DNA of 33,871 bases from Streptomyces sp. SBT349 (GTDB taxonomy: Bacteria > Actinomycetota > Actinomycetes > Streptomycetales > Streptomycetaceae). Position 1 is the stretch's first letter; each line of letters begins with the position of its first letter. The stretch is from contig NZ_LAVK01000033.1 of NCBI RefSeq assembly GCF_001083795.1, forward strand, positions 1 through 33,871, given 5' to 3'. The translations under genes and the position numbers were made by a program. Below, piece after piece: positions 24,828 to 33,126 of the stretch. Below the pieces are notes generated by a model. The model worked only from the letters and a program-made list of their open reading frames with translations. It ran no database searches and was not told where the DNA came from.

Positions 24828-26147
24828 GTGCTCCCTGATGCGTGGTGCCGACGCCCGGGACGAGCACGGTCCGTGGCGTCCGGGCGCCTCGGCTCGGCGT
24901 CGGTCCTCCTCGCCGTCCTCCTCCCCCTGGCCACCGTCGGCTGCGCGAATGTCTCCGATCCCGGCAGCGGCGACGGGAGGTCGTTCGCGTTCTGGTCCTT
25001 CTCGGGCATCAACCAGGCCGCGGCGGTGGAGGAGTACGAGGCGGCGCATCCGGACGTCGACGTGAAGCTGACCGAGGTCGGCAGCTCGGTGGAGACGGCG
25101 CAGTCGCTGGTGACCGCCCTGGCCAGCGGGAAGGTTCCCGACCTGGTGCTCATCCAGGGTGACGACCTGCCCCGCTTCGTCGACCAGCCGCAGAACTTCC
25201 TCGACCTGGGGGACTTCGGGGGCGACGCCATCGCGGGCGACTACCTGGACTGGGTGATCGCCCAGAGCAGGGCGGAGGACGGCACGCTCGTCGGCGTGCC
25301 GACGGATGTCGGCGGCATGGCCGTGGCCTACCGCACGGACCTGTTCGAGGCGGCCGGCCTGCCCACGGACCGCGAGGAGGTCGGTCGGCTGTGGCCGACC
25401 TGGGAGGACTTCATCGAGACCGGGCGCCGATACACGGAGGCCACCGGGAGGGCGTTCACGGACAACGCGGCGACGAGCATCTTCTACCAGGCCGTCAACC
25501 AGGGGGACCAGAAGTACTACGACGACAGCGGCGCTCTGGTGTACCGCAGCAGCCCACCGGTCGAGGAGGCGTTCCAGCTCGCGCTGGACGCCATCGACGC
25601 CGGCATCACGGCCGGGCAGAGCTCGTTCACCGAACCCTGGAGCGCCGGCATGCAGCAGGGCTCCTACGCCGCCGTGGCCGCTCCCTCCTGGATGCTGGAG
25701 AGCGTCCGCTCCAACGCGCCGGACACCGAGGGGGCCTGGGACCTGGCCACGATCCCCGGCGGCGCCGGCAACTGGGGCGGCAGCTACCTGGCCATCCCCG
25801 CGAACGCCGAGAACCCCGAGGCCGCCTGGGACTACATCGCGGAGACCCAGTCGCCGCAGGGCCAGCTCGACCACTTCACCGACTCCGGCGCCCTGCCCAC
25901 CACCCCCCAGGTGTACGAGGACGAACGACTCGCCGGGCTCACCGATCCGTTCTTCTCCGACGCGCCCGTCGGGCGGATCTACACCGACTCGCTCATCGGT
26001 CTCCAGCCGTTCCGCATCGGACCGGACAGCGCCATCATCGGCCAGGAGTTCCTGAACGCCCTCATCCACGTGGAGCAGGGGGGCGGCGACCCGGCGGATG
26101 CCTGGGACAACGCGCTCGACAACATCCGCATCGCCATCGGCGAGTGA
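24828..26147 (+). CDS. ABC sugar-binding lipoprotein (xylobiose/oligosaccharide type)
   Basis: A 439-residue extracellular solute-binding protein of family 1 (carbohydrate). A signal segment ends in the lipobox LATVGC with Cys39, followed by FAFWSFSGINQAAAVEEYEAAHPDV, the typical start of sugar-binding proteins. Later elements are ALASGKVPDLVLIQGDDLP and GAGNWGGSYLAIPANAENPEAAWDYI. The GTG at 24828 has AAAGGTCAGG upstream; a second in-frame GTG at 24870 would still leave a signal peptide. It is the first gene of a three-gene operon with two permeases and no dedicated ATPase; a shared MsiK-type ATPase encoded elsewhere usually serves such systems. TTCGAA-type control and neighbouring xylanolytic genes favour xylobiose or arabinoxylo-oligosaccharides. 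Confidence 0.88.
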   Translation: MLPDAWCRRPGRARSVASGRLGSASVLLAVLLPLATVGCANVSDPGSGDGRSFAFWSFSGINQAAAVEEYEAAHPDVDVKLTEVGSSVETAQSLVTALASGKVPDLVLIQGDDLPRFVDQPQNFLDLGDFGGDAIAGDYLDWVIAQSRAEDGTLVGVPTDVGGMAVAYRTDLFEAAGLPTDREEVGRLWPTWEDFIETGRRYTEATGRAFTDNAATSIFYQAVNQGDQKYYDDSGALVYRSSPPVEEAFQLALDAIDAGITAGQSSFTEPWSAGMQQGSYAAVAAPSWMLESVRSNAPDTEGAWDLATIPGGAGNWGGSYLAIPANAENPEAAWDYIAETQSPQGQLDHFTDSGALPTTPQVYEDERLAGLTDPFFSDAPVGRIYTDSLIGLQPFRIGPDSAIIGQEFLNALIHVEQGGGDPADAWDNALDNIRIAIGE

Positions 26148-26211
26148 CCCCCTCCGACCATGGGCGTGCCCGGCGCCGGCCGGGCATCGCCGCCGGGAAG
26201 GCGACGACTCC

Positions 26212-27177
26212 TTGACGACACCACTCCGCCCCCCGCCGGGCCCACTGCCCGCCCCCCTGCCCCCCGCGCCCGACGCGAAGGGCGTGCGGCACGGCCTGAA
26301 GGAACGGCTCGCGCCGTACGCCTACATCGCGCCCTTCTACGTCCTGTTCGGAGTCTTCGGCCTCTTCCCCCTGCTGTTCACCTTCTACATCGCGTTCTTC
26401 GACTGGAACCCGATCGGCGACCAGACCTACATAGGGCTGGACAACTTCACCCGCCTGCTGGACGACCCCCGCTTCTGGAAGGCCACCCGCAACACCCTGA
26501 GCATCTGGCTGCTGTCGACGGTGCCCCAGCTGGTCCTGGCCCTGTTCCTGGCGCACCTGCTCAACCACGCCAGGCTCCGCTTCGCGCTGTTCTTCCGCAT
26601 GACCATCCTGGTCCCCTTCGTCACCTCGGTCGCCGCCACCGCCATCGTCTTCGCCCAGCTCTTCGACCGGGACTTCGGGCTGCTGAACTGGCTGCTCGGC
26701 CATGTCGGCGTCGAGCCGGTCAACTTCGTCCAGTCGGGCTGGGGCAGCCACCTCATGATCGCCGTGATGGTCACCTGGCGCTGGTTCGGCTACACGACCC
26801 TGCTCTACCTGGCCGCCCTCCAGGCGGTGCCGCGCGAGACCTACGAGGCCGCCGCGGTGGACGGGGCGGGCGGCTGGAAGCAGTTCCTGCACATCACGGT
26901 GCCCTCGCTGCGGCCGGTCATCGTCTTCACCGTGGTCACCTCCACCATCGGCGGGCTGCAGATCTTCACCGAACCCCTGCTGATATCCCGCGCCAACCCG
27001 CTGACCTGCGGCGCGGACCGGCAGTGCCAGACGCTCACCCTCTTCCTCTACGAACAGGGCTTCGCCGCCTTCGAGTTCGGCTACGCCGCCGCCATCGGCG
27101 TGGCCCTGTTCGTGATGGTCATCGCCATCGCGGCGCTCAACTACCTGCTGTCCTCCCGTATCCGTTCGGAGGCATGA
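26212..27177 (+). CDS. ABC sugar transporter permease (MalF-like)
   Basis: A 321-residue inner-membrane permease with six predicted membrane segments. The first is APYAYIAPFYVLFGVFGLFP, and the cytoplasmic EAA loop reads EAAAVDGAGGWKQFLHITVP, which contacts the ATPase. The start is uncertain. TTG at 26212 has GGGAAGG 10 nt upstream and gives a Pro-rich cytoplasmic N-terminus; GTG at 26284 (VRHGLKERL) is the alternative; the ATG at 26098 lies inside the preceding gene and is rejected. It follows the binding-protein gene by 64 bp and overlaps the second permease gene by one base. Partner of the downstream MalG-like subunit. Confidence 0.87.
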   Translation: MTTPLRPPPGPLPAPLPPAPDAKGVRHGLKERLAPYAYIAPFYVLFGVFGLFPLLFTFYIAFFDWNPIGDQTYIGLDNFTRLLDDPRFWKATRNTLSIWLLSTVPQLVLALFLAHLLNHARLRFALFFRMTILVPFVTSVAATAIVFAQLFDRDFGLLNWLLGHVGVEPVNFVQSGWGSHLMIAVMVTWRWFGYTTLLYLAALQAVPRETYEAAAVDGAGGWKQFLHITVPSLRPVIVFTVVTSTIGGLQIFTEPLLISRANPLTCGADRQCQTLTLFLYEQGFAAFEFGYAAAIGVALFVMVIAIAALNYLLSSRIRSEA

Positions 27178-28055
27178 TGACGACCCGACGACCGACCGAG
27201 GCGCCCGTCACCCGGCACGCCCGCCGCCCCCGGCCCGTCGGCCGGGTCCGCTGGTGGTCCTACGCCGCGCTGATCCTGGCGGCCGTCGTCTGCCTCTTCC
27301 CGCTCTACTGGATGTTCGTCGTCTCCACGACCGACTCGGCGACCGCGACGCGGATGCCGCCCGAGATCGTGCCCGGCGACAACTTCCTCCACCTGGCCGA
27401 ATTGGTGTTCACCACCGTGCCGTTCCTCCGGTCGCTGGTGAACAGCGTGATCGTCGCGGGCCTGATCGGGGTCGGGCACGCCTTCCTGTGCTCCCTGGCC
27501 GGGTTCGCCTTCGCCAAGCTCGCCTTCCGGGGCCGCGACGCGCTGTTCCTGGTCATCGTGCTCACCATGACCGTGCCGACGCAGCTCGCGATCATCCCGC
27601 AGTACCTGATCACCGCCGAGCTGGGCTGGGTGGACACCCTCCAGGCCCTGATCGTGCCCGGACTGGCCAGCGCCTTCGGCATCTTCTGGATGCGCCAGCA
27701 CATCGCCACCACCCTCGACGACGAACTGCTCCAGGCGGCGCGGATCGAGGGCGCGACCACCTGGCAGATCTACTCGCGCATCGCCTTCCCCATCGTCCGC
27801 CCCGCCGCGTTCGTCCTCGGCCTCTTCGGCTACGTCACCGCCTGGAACGACTTCCTCTGGCCGTTCGTCGTCCTCAAGTCGCCGGACACCTACACGGTGC
27901 AGATCGCCATCAAGGCGCTGCAGAACAACTTCCACGTCGACCTCGGACTCGCGATGGCCGGCTCCTTCCTCGCCACCCTCCCGCTGCTCATCCTCTTCGT
28001 CTTCGTGGGCCGCCGGATGGTCGCCGGCATCATGGACGGCGCGTTCAAGGGATGA
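27177..28055 (+). CDS. ABC sugar transporter permease (MalG-like)
   Basis: A 292-residue permease with six predicted membrane segments. MalG-type features are the early CLFPLYWMFVVSTT segment, the TMTVPTQLAIIPQYLI helix, and the EAA loop QAARIEGATTWQIYSRIAFP. Start codons at 27174 and 27177 are in frame and both overlap the end of the first permease. I prefer 27177 because GGAGG (27168-27172) would be only 1 nt from 27174. The gene ends the operon. No beta-xylosidase or other intracellular glycosidase follows, unlike the bxl operon of Streptomyces. Confidence 0.9.
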   Translation: MTTRRPTEAPVTRHARRPRPVGRVRWWSYAALILAAVVCLFPLYWMFVVSTTDSATATRMPPEIVPGDNFLHLAELVFTTVPFLRSLVNSVIVAGLIGVGHAFLCSLAGFAFAKLAFRGRDALFLVIVLTMTVPTQLAIIPQYLITAELGWVDTLQALIVPGLASAFGIFWMRQHIATTLDDELLQAARIEGATTWQIYSRIAFPIVRPAAFVLGLFGYVTAWNDFLWPFVVLKSPDTYTVQIAIKALQNNFHVDLGLAMAGSFLATLPLLILFVFVGRRMVAGIMDGAFKG

Positions 28056-28155
28056 CGGCCGGCCGGCTGAGCGCCACACCACGGGGATCGCTTGCAGCCC
28101 ACCTTCGTGGGTTCATCGATCTCCACGCGTGGTTTGGTACGAAGGTCCACGGCCG

Positions 28156-28321
28156 CTGGCGGGGCTTGTCCTCGGCCCCGGCCGGCCAGCCTTCCGTCCC
28201 GGCTTCGGCGATCCGGGCGATCACGTTGTCGCGGATCTCGGCAAGCCATACCCGGGATCCGGTACTCCTCACTGGGGCGGGCGATGAACGCCCGGTGGGC
28301 CTCGATCGTTTCGGCGGCGGG
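28156..28321 (-). pseudogene. Decayed tyrosine-integrase remnant
   Basis: Two minus-strand pieces in different frames match consecutive C-terminal parts of a common actinobacterial integrase/recombinase family. The first, 28321-28250, contains AAETIEAHRAFIAR and PSEEYRIP. The second, 28245-28156, contains EIRDNVIARIAEA and EGWPAGAEDK. In intact relatives (from memory) these are separated by about 50 residues with conserved cysteines, which are deleted here. A third frame nearby has AAVDLRTK, like the usual end of such proteins. Frameshifts and deletion make it non-functional. It marks a past mobile-element insertion between the ABC operon and the dehydrogenase gene. Confidence 0.55.
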
Positions 28322-28324
28322 ATA

Positions 28325-28843
28325 GGGTCGCGACCCGTGTCGCGGCGATCTGGGCGTCCTCGCGCGAGCTCGCCGGCCCCGGGGCGTCCTCGCGGTCATG
28401 GGACGGCGAGGGCCCGCACGCGCTCAGCGACCGCTGCGGGGTGTGGATTCACAAGTGATTCCCGCAGGGATATCGGTACTTTTCTCGGGTGCGTATGACG
28501 GGGAAATGAATCCGGCCAGAACCGAACGGACAAACCGCCGATTCGGTCCGGACCCCAACTCCCAGCGTCGCGGACCTTCTTCGGTCCTCGCTGGTCGACG
28601 TCGCTCTGCCCGGTCTTTCGGCTGCACAGCGCCCTGTCCGGAAACTCTTATCACCCCACACCTCATGCGCCGCGAGGGTTACGCCCGGGTCGCCGGCTGC
28701 TACCGTCTCCGTTGCGGCCATGCCTCCAGCCAGCCGAATTGGGCATCCGATCAAAGATTCCGGTACATGGCGTGACCGCACCCCCCACATAAGAAAGGAG
28801 GAGGGAGACGGGACTGCGCGAATGTACCCGCTCCTGACTACCT
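28325..28843. other. Upstream region of the sugar dehydrogenase, no gene seen
   Basis: This stretch is less GC-rich and has stops in all frames with no coding-like bias. It ends with a very strong ribosome-binding sequence, AAAGGAGGAGGG (28794-28805), that lies 38 nt before the dehydrogenase ATG. An ATG at 28822 in another frame is 16 nt from it. Together with 28056-28324 (the integrase remnant) this makes a 788-bp gap. Confidence 0.5.
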
Positions 28844-30013
28844 ATGAGCTTGAGAAAGTTATCGGCAGTCGCCGCTACGACAGCTTTAGTGGTGGCGCTG
28901 GCCGCAGGCACCTCGCCCACGGCTTCTTCTCAATCGTCGGCACAACCACAGCAGGTCCAGGTAGCGTTGACCCAGGTCGCCACCGCGGCGTCACCGACCG
29001 CCGGCACCGCCGGGCCGAACGGCACGATCTGGATCGGCGAACGCGCCGGAACCATACGGGTACTCGACGACCAGGGGCTGGGCGAGCCGGTCATCGACAT
29101 CACGGGCGAGACCACCACCGACGGTGAGCGCGGGGTGGCGGACATCACGTTCAACCCGGATTTCACCCGCTTCTATCTGTCCTACACCGACATCGACGGC
29201 CACAGCACGGTCGATGAGTTCGAGGTGATCGACGGCGAGGTGCAGGTGGACACCCGGCGCACCATCTTCTTCCAGGAACAGCCGGGCCCCGCCCACAACT
29301 CCGGCCACATCGCGTTCGGCCCCGACGGACTGTTCTACATTTCCCTCGGAGACGGCGACTACTCGCCGGAGGGCGACCCGTACGACAACGCCCAGGACCT
29401 CAGCAGCCTGCTGGGCAAGATACTGCGGATCGACCTGGACGCCGGCGACCCGTACGGGATTCCGGCCGACAACCCGTTCGTCGACGACCCGGATGCCCGC
29501 GGCGAGATCTGGGCTTACGGCCTGCGCAATCCGTGGCAGTTCTCCTTCGACGCCGAAAGCGGCGACCTGTGGATCGGCGACGTGGGTCACCTCACGCGCG
29601 AGGAGATCAACGTGGCACCCGTCGGAGTCGGTGGCCAGAACTACGGCTGGCCCAACATGGAGGGAACCCTGCCGCACCGGGGTCCGGAGCCGCCCGACCA
29701 CACCTCACCGGTGCATGAGTGGGAGCACGGTCTGAGCGGCTTCTGCGACTCGGTCACAGCCGGTTTCGCCTATCGGGGCGACGCGATCCCGGACCTGCGG
29801 GGCTCTTTCGTGTTCTCCGACTACTGCACCGGCGACCTGCAAGCCCTCCAGACGCAGGACGGTCAGGTGACCGGCGTGCTCGACCTCGGCGCCAACGCCG
29901 GCTGGGTGAGCACGTTCGTGCAGGGTCTCGACAACGAGCTGTACGTGATCGACATGGGTGGCTTCGGCAGTGAGCCCCTCGCCGGGGCCGTCTACCGCAT
30001 CGATCCCGCCTAG
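28844..30013 (+). CDS. Secreted glucose/sorbosone-dehydrogenase-family protein
   Basis: A 389-residue exported six-bladed beta-propeller of the soluble quinoprotein glucose dehydrogenase / L-sorbosone dehydrogenase family. The signal peptide is residues 1-33 (LRKLSAVAATTALVVALAAG). Motifs are GERGVADITFNPDF, GPAHNSGHIAFGPDGLFYISLGDGD, LLGKILRIDLD, YGLRNPWQFSFD and NYGWPNMEG. It is probably an extracellular PQQ-dependent sugar oxidase, related to the propeller in the multidomain protein at 9578 but alone. An in-frame stop at 28835 fixes ATG 28844, yet no Shine-Dalgarno lies at normal distance. Its first 20 codons include many A/T-ending codons, unlike its neighbours. Confidence 0.87.
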   Translation: MSLRKLSAVAATTALVVALAAGTSPTASSQSSAQPQQVQVALTQVATAASPTAGTAGPNGTIWIGERAGTIRVLDDQGLGEPVIDITGETTTDGERGVADITFNPDFTRFYLSYTDIDGHSTVDEFEVIDGEVQVDTRRTIFFQEQPGPAHNSGHIAFGPDGLFYISLGDGDYSPEGDPYDNAQDLSSLLGKILRIDLDAGDPYGIPADNPFVDDPDARGEIWAYGLRNPWQFSFDAESGDLWIGDVGHLTREEINVAPVGVGGQNYGWPNMEGTLPHRGPEPPDHTSPVHEWEHGLSGFCDSVTAGFAYRGDAIPDLRGSFVFSDYCTGDLQALQTQDGQVTGVLDLGANAGWVSTFVQGLDNELYVIDMGGFGSEPLAGAVYRIDPA

Positions 30014-30159
30014 CGAACCTGACCTCTCCTGTCGGCAACCGCCTTACGTGCGGGCGGCCTTCGGCTGATCATGTGCTCCGACCACGGAATGCACATGCTC
30101 AGCGCGAAGGCCGCGGGGACGGGATCGATGAGTTCCGGGTCGTTCGGAGGTCACAGCTC

Positions 30160-30185
30160 GCAAGGACCGCTGGCAAGGACCGCTG
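30160..30185 (+). repeat. Tandem 13-bp direct repeat
   Basis: GCAAGGACCGCTG occurs twice in tandem, 33 bp upstream of the reductase start. It may be a simple slippage duplication or a paired binding site. The rest of the 30014-30218 gap shows no gene. Confidence 0.6.
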
Positions 30186-30218
30186 GCGGACCGACGCGTT
30201 CGGACCCGGAGGAGACGC

Positions 30219-30776
30219 ATGGCACAGCTCATCTACTCGATGATCACCTCGCTCGACGGCTACGCCGAGGCGGCGGAGGGCGACCTCGGCACCGGGGCCG
30301 ACGACCAGGAGGTGCACACCTTCATCAACGACCTCTTCCGCCCCGTCGGCACCTACCTCTACGGCCGGCGGATGTACGAGACGATGGTCTACTGGGAGAC
30401 CGCGCACACCGAGCCCGACCAGCCGCCGCACATCCTGCAGTACGCCCGCGACTGGCAGGCCGCGGAGAAGATCGTGTACTCCACGACGCTCGAGTCGGTG
30501 TCCAGCGCGAAGACCAGGATCGAGCGGACCTTCGACCCGGACGCGGTGCGCACGCTCAAGGCCGAGGCCGAGCACGACCTCACCGTCGACGGCCCGAACC
30601 TCGCGGCCCAGGCGATAGCGGCCGGCCTGGTGGACGAGTACCACCTGTTCATCACCACGAGCGTGGTCGGCGGCGGCAAGCGGTTCTTCCCCGACGGCGT
30701 GCGCCTCGACCTCGAACGGGTCGAGGAGCGTGCCTTCGCCAGCGGACTGATCTACGCGGGCTACCGCAACCGCTGA
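30219..30776 (+). CDS. Dihydrofolate-reductase-fold protein, RibD C-terminal family
   Basis: A 185-residue cytoplasmic protein of the RibD-C/DHFR-like family. It has the LIYSMITSLDGYAE start, YLYGRRMYETMVYWE, and the DLTVDGPNLAAQAIAAGLVDEYHL segment followed by GGGKRFFPDG, all typical. GGAGGAG lies just before the ATG. It is distantly related to the protein at 13-591. Reductases of this family are NADPH-dependent, with unknown substrates. It stands alone and converges on the CoA-binding gene, with an inverted repeat between them. Confidence 0.88.
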   Translation: MAQLIYSMITSLDGYAEAAEGDLGTGADDQEVHTFINDLFRPVGTYLYGRRMYETMVYWETAHTEPDQPPHILQYARDWQAAEKIVYSTTLESVSSAKTRIERTFDPDAVRTLKAEAEHDLTVDGPNLAAQAIAAGLVDEYHLFITTSVVGGGKRFFPDGVRLDLERVEERAFASGLIYAGYRNR

Positions 30777-30815
30777 GCGCACCGGTTGATCGCACCACCG
30801 AGGAACCCGCTCAGC
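30772..30815. terminator. Inverted repeat between convergent genes
   Basis: GCTGAGCG (30772-30779) and CGCTCAGC (30808-30815) are 8-bp arms that overlap or touch the ends of both convergent genes. The long loop makes it a weak bidirectional terminator candidate. Confidence 0.35.
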
Positions 30816-30816
30816 G

Positions 30817-31224
30817 CTAACGTGGGGAATTAAGTTCAATCGCCGGGCAGCGGTCCATCACCATGTCCAGGCCGGCGCCGCGGGTGCGGTCGTAGGCGGC
30901 TTCGTCGATCACGTCGAGCTGGAACCAGACGGCCTTCGCGCCGATGGCGACCGCCTCGTCGGCGACCTGACCGGCGAGGTCGCTGTTGACGAAGACGTCC
31001 ACCACGTCGACGGGGAAGGGGATGTCGGCCAGCGACGCGTAGCCGCGTTCGCCGTGGACCGTTTCGGCCTTGGGGTGCACCGGAACGATTCGTTTGCCGT
31101 GGCGCTGGAGCAGCGCCGCGACGCCGTAGGCGGCCCGGCCCGGGTTGGAGGAGAGACCCACGACCGCCCAGGTGTCTCCGGATTCGGTCAGGATCCTGCG
31201 CACAGTCTGATCATCGCCGTACAT
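30817..31224 (-). CDS. CoA-binding domain protein (YccU-like)
   Basis: A 135-residue small Rossmann-fold protein of the CoA-binding family found at the N-terminus of succinyl-CoA synthetase alpha and as the stand-alone YccU type. The nucleotide loop is WAVVGLSSNPGRAAYGVAALL, followed by GKRIVPVHPKAE, VDVVDVFVNSD and GAKAVWFQLDV. I prefer ATG at 31222-31224 (MYGDDQTVRRIL), where family homology begins. An ATG at 31272 would add 16 poorly conserved residues without a ribosome site. It is divergent from the YigZ gene. It binds CoA or a related ligand; the physiological role is unclear. Confidence 0.87.
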   Translation of the reverse strand: MYGDDQTVRRILTESGDTWAVVGLSSNPGRAAYGVAALLQRHGKRIVPVHPKAETVHGERGYASLADIPFPVDVVDVFVNSDLAGQVADEAVAIGAKAVWFQLDVIDEAAYDRTRGAGLDMVMDRCPAIELNSPR

Positions 31225-31283
31225 GTTCCGGACAACGAACGCACCCACCCGGTGATTCCCGGTCCGTTGCATAGGGTGGCCGG

Positions 31284-31910
31284 ATGGGTGATCGGTATCT
31301 GACGGTGGCGGGCGAGGGCCTGCACGAGACCGAGGTCAACCGGTCGCGATTCCTCTGCGCGCTGGCGCCCGCCGGTACCGAGGAGGAGGCGCGGGCGTTC
31401 ATCGACCGCGTCCGCGCGACGTATCCGACCGCCTCGCACCACTGCTACGCGTACGTCATCGGCGCGGACGCCGCCGTGCGCAAGGCCGGTGACGACGGCG
31501 AGCCCGGGGGGACCGCCGGGCTGCCCATGCTGGAGATGCTGCTGCGCCGCGAGATCAGGTTCGCCGTGGCCGTGGTGACCCGCTGGTTCGGGGGGACCAA
31601 GCTGGGGGCCGGGGGCCTCATCCGTGCCTATGGCGGCGCCGTGGGCGAGGCGCTGGACGCGCTGGGCACGGTGGCCCGCCGTCGGCAGCGGTTGGCGGTG
31701 ATCACCGTGGAGCACGGGCGCGCCGGCCGTCTGGAGAACGACCTGCGTGCCACCGGGCGGAACGTCCGCGAGGTGGAGTACGGGGCCGAGGTCAGCATCG
31801 GTATCGGGCTGCCGGAGGCGGATGTCGAGTCGTTCCGCGCCTGGCTGGCCGGGGCGACGGCGGGCGCCGCGCGCCTGGACCTGGGCGGCGAGACGTACGG
31901 TCCCGGCTGA
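31284..31910 (+). CDS. YigZ/IMPACT family protein (UPF0029)
   Basis: A 208-residue protein of the YigZ/IMPACT family, widespread and linked to translation control in eukaryotes but of uncertain role in bacteria. Signature motifs are ASHHCYAYVIG, DDGEPGGTAGLPMLEML and VVTRWFGGTKLGAGGLIRAYGGAV. The C-terminal ferredoxin-like domain (UPF0029 C-term) is at about 140-200. No Shine-Dalgarno of normal spacing is visible: GCATAGGGTGG lies immediately upstream, so the mRNA could be leaderless. A hairpin follows the gene. Confidence 0.92.
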   Translation: MGDRYLTVAGEGLHETEVNRSRFLCALAPAGTEEEARAFIDRVRATYPTASHHCYAYVIGADAAVRKAGDDGEPGGTAGLPMLEMLLRREIRFAVAVVTRWFGGTKLGAGGLIRAYGGAVGEALDALGTVARRRQRLAVITVEHGRAGRLENDLRATGRNVREVEYGAEVSIGIGLPEADVESFRAWLAGATAGAARLDLGGETYGPG

Positions 31911-31946
31911 GCCGGGTACTCGGGCGGAAGTGGCGGAACAGCCGGA

Positions 31947-31966
31947 CCGGGGGAGGCGTTCCCCGG
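31947..31966 (+). terminator. Short hairpin after the YigZ-family gene
   Basis: CCGGGG and CCCCGG arms with an 8-nt loop lie 37 nt after the stop. It may end the transcript before the monooxygenase promoter. Confidence 0.4.
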
Positions 31967-31972
31967 ATGAAT

Positions 31973-31990
31973 AGTTGAACAGTAAATCAA
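31973..31990. promoter_or_regulatory. Candidate MarR-type operator before the monooxygenase gene
   Basis: AGTTGAACAGTAAATCAA holds TTGA and TCAA half-sites 8 nt apart (31975-31990) in an A/T-rich patch just upstream of the ribosome site. Sites of the TTGA-N-TCAA kind are typical of MarR-family regulators that often control such flavin enzymes. No MarR gene lies in this window. Confidence 0.3.
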
Positions 31991-32004
31991 GCGAGGTGGC
32001 CCTC

Positions 32005-33111
32005 ATGCAGTTCGGAATCTTCACCGTGGGTGACGTGACCACCGACCCGACCACCGGCCGGGCCCCCGGCGAGCACGAGCGGATCGCATCGATGACCGCC
32101 ATCGCGCTCAAGGCGGAGGAGGTGGGGCTCGACGTCTTCGCGACCGGCGAGCACCACAACCCGCCGTTCGTGCCCTCCTCGCCCACGACCCTGCTCGGCT
32201 GGATCGCCGCCCGCACCGAGCGGCTGATCCTCTCCACCTCCACCACGCTGATCACCACCAACGACCCGGTCAAGATCGCGGAGGACTTCGCGATGCTCCA
32301 GCACCTCGCCGGGGGCCGGGTCGACCTGATGATGGGCCGCGGCAACACCGCACCGGTCTACCCCTGGTTCGGCCAGGACATCCGCCAGGGCATCCCGCTC
32401 GCCCTCGAGAACTACGCGCTGCTGCACCGGCTCTGGCGCGAGGACGTCGTGGACTGGGAGGGCCGCTTCCGCACCGCCCTCCAGGGCTTCACCTCAACGC
32501 CGCGCCCGCTGGACGGCGTTCCCCCGTTCGTCTGGCACGGCTCCATCCGCAGCCCGGAGATCGCCGAGCAGGCCGCGTTCTACGGCGACGGCTTCTTCGC
32601 GAACAACATCTTCTGGCCCAAGGAGCACTTCCAGCGCCTCGTCGGCCTCTACCGGGAGCGGTACGCGCACTACGGGCACGGCACGCCGGAGCAGGCGATG
32701 GTCGGCCTGGGCGGGCAGGTGTTCATGCGGAAGAACTCCCAGGACGCCGTCCGGGAGTTCAGGCCCTACTTCGACAACGCCCCCGTCTACGGCCACGGTC
32801 CCACGCTGGAGGAGTTCACCGAGCAGACACCGCTGACCGTCGGCAGCCCGCAGGAGGTCATCGAGAAGACCCTCACCTTCCGCGCGTCCTTCGGCGACTA
32901 CCAGCGGCAGCTGTTCCTCATGGACCACGCGGGGCTGCCGCTCAAGACCGTCCTGGAGCAGCTCGACATGCTCGGCGAGGAGGTCGTCCCGGTGCTGCGC
33001 AGGGAGTTCGCCGCGGGGCGGCCCGGTGACGTGCCCGGGGGACCCACGCACGCCGCCCGGGTCGCCGCGGCGCGGGACGGGGAGGCCGGCGCGCCGGCCG
33101 ACTCCGCCTGA
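32005..33111 (+). CDS. LLM-class flavin-dependent monooxygenase (luciferase-like)
   Basis: A 368-residue bacterial-luciferase-like TIM-barrel enzyme that uses reduced FMN or F420. Motifs are MQFGIFTVGDVTTDPTTGR, FATGEHHNPPFVPSSPTTLLG, LSTSTTLITTNDPVKIAEDFAMLQ, LAGGRVDLMMGRGNTAPVYPWFG, and VGSPQEVIEKTL near the C-terminus. ATG 32005 is preferred over TTG 31975 because GAGGTGG lies 6 nt upstream and the first beta-strand begins there. Members are oxidoreductases of diverse small molecules, some associated with oxidative stress. The substrate is unknown. Confidence 0.9.
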   Translation: MQFGIFTVGDVTTDPTTGRAPGEHERIASMTAIALKAEEVGLDVFATGEHHNPPFVPSSPTTLLGWIAARTERLILSTSTTLITTNDPVKIAEDFAMLQHLAGGRVDLMMGRGNTAPVYPWFGQDIRQGIPLALENYALLHRLWREDVVDWEGRFRTALQGFTSTPRPLDGVPPFVWHGSIRSPEIAEQAAFYGDGFFANNIFWPKEHFQRLVGLYRERYAHYGHGTPEQAMVGLGGQVFMRKNSQDAVREFRPYFDNAPVYGHGPTLEEFTEQTPLTVGSPQEVIEKTLTFRASFGDYQRQLFLMDHAGLPLKTVLEQLDMLGEEVVPVLRREFAAGRPGDVPGGPTHAARVAAARDGEAGAPADSA

Positions 33112-33126
33112 TCCGCCTGATCCGGC

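Noticed and set aside
26160..26211. Frames starting with ATG at 26098 and 26160 as the permease start
   Set aside because: The 26098 ATG lies inside the binding-protein gene and gives an Arg/Ser-rich, non-homologous N-terminus. The 26160 frame is not the permease frame. TTG 26212 fits better.
28449..28790. Open frames on both strands upstream of the secreted dehydrogenase
   Set aside because: No coding bias, no ribosome sites and no family resemblance; the region reads as non-coding.
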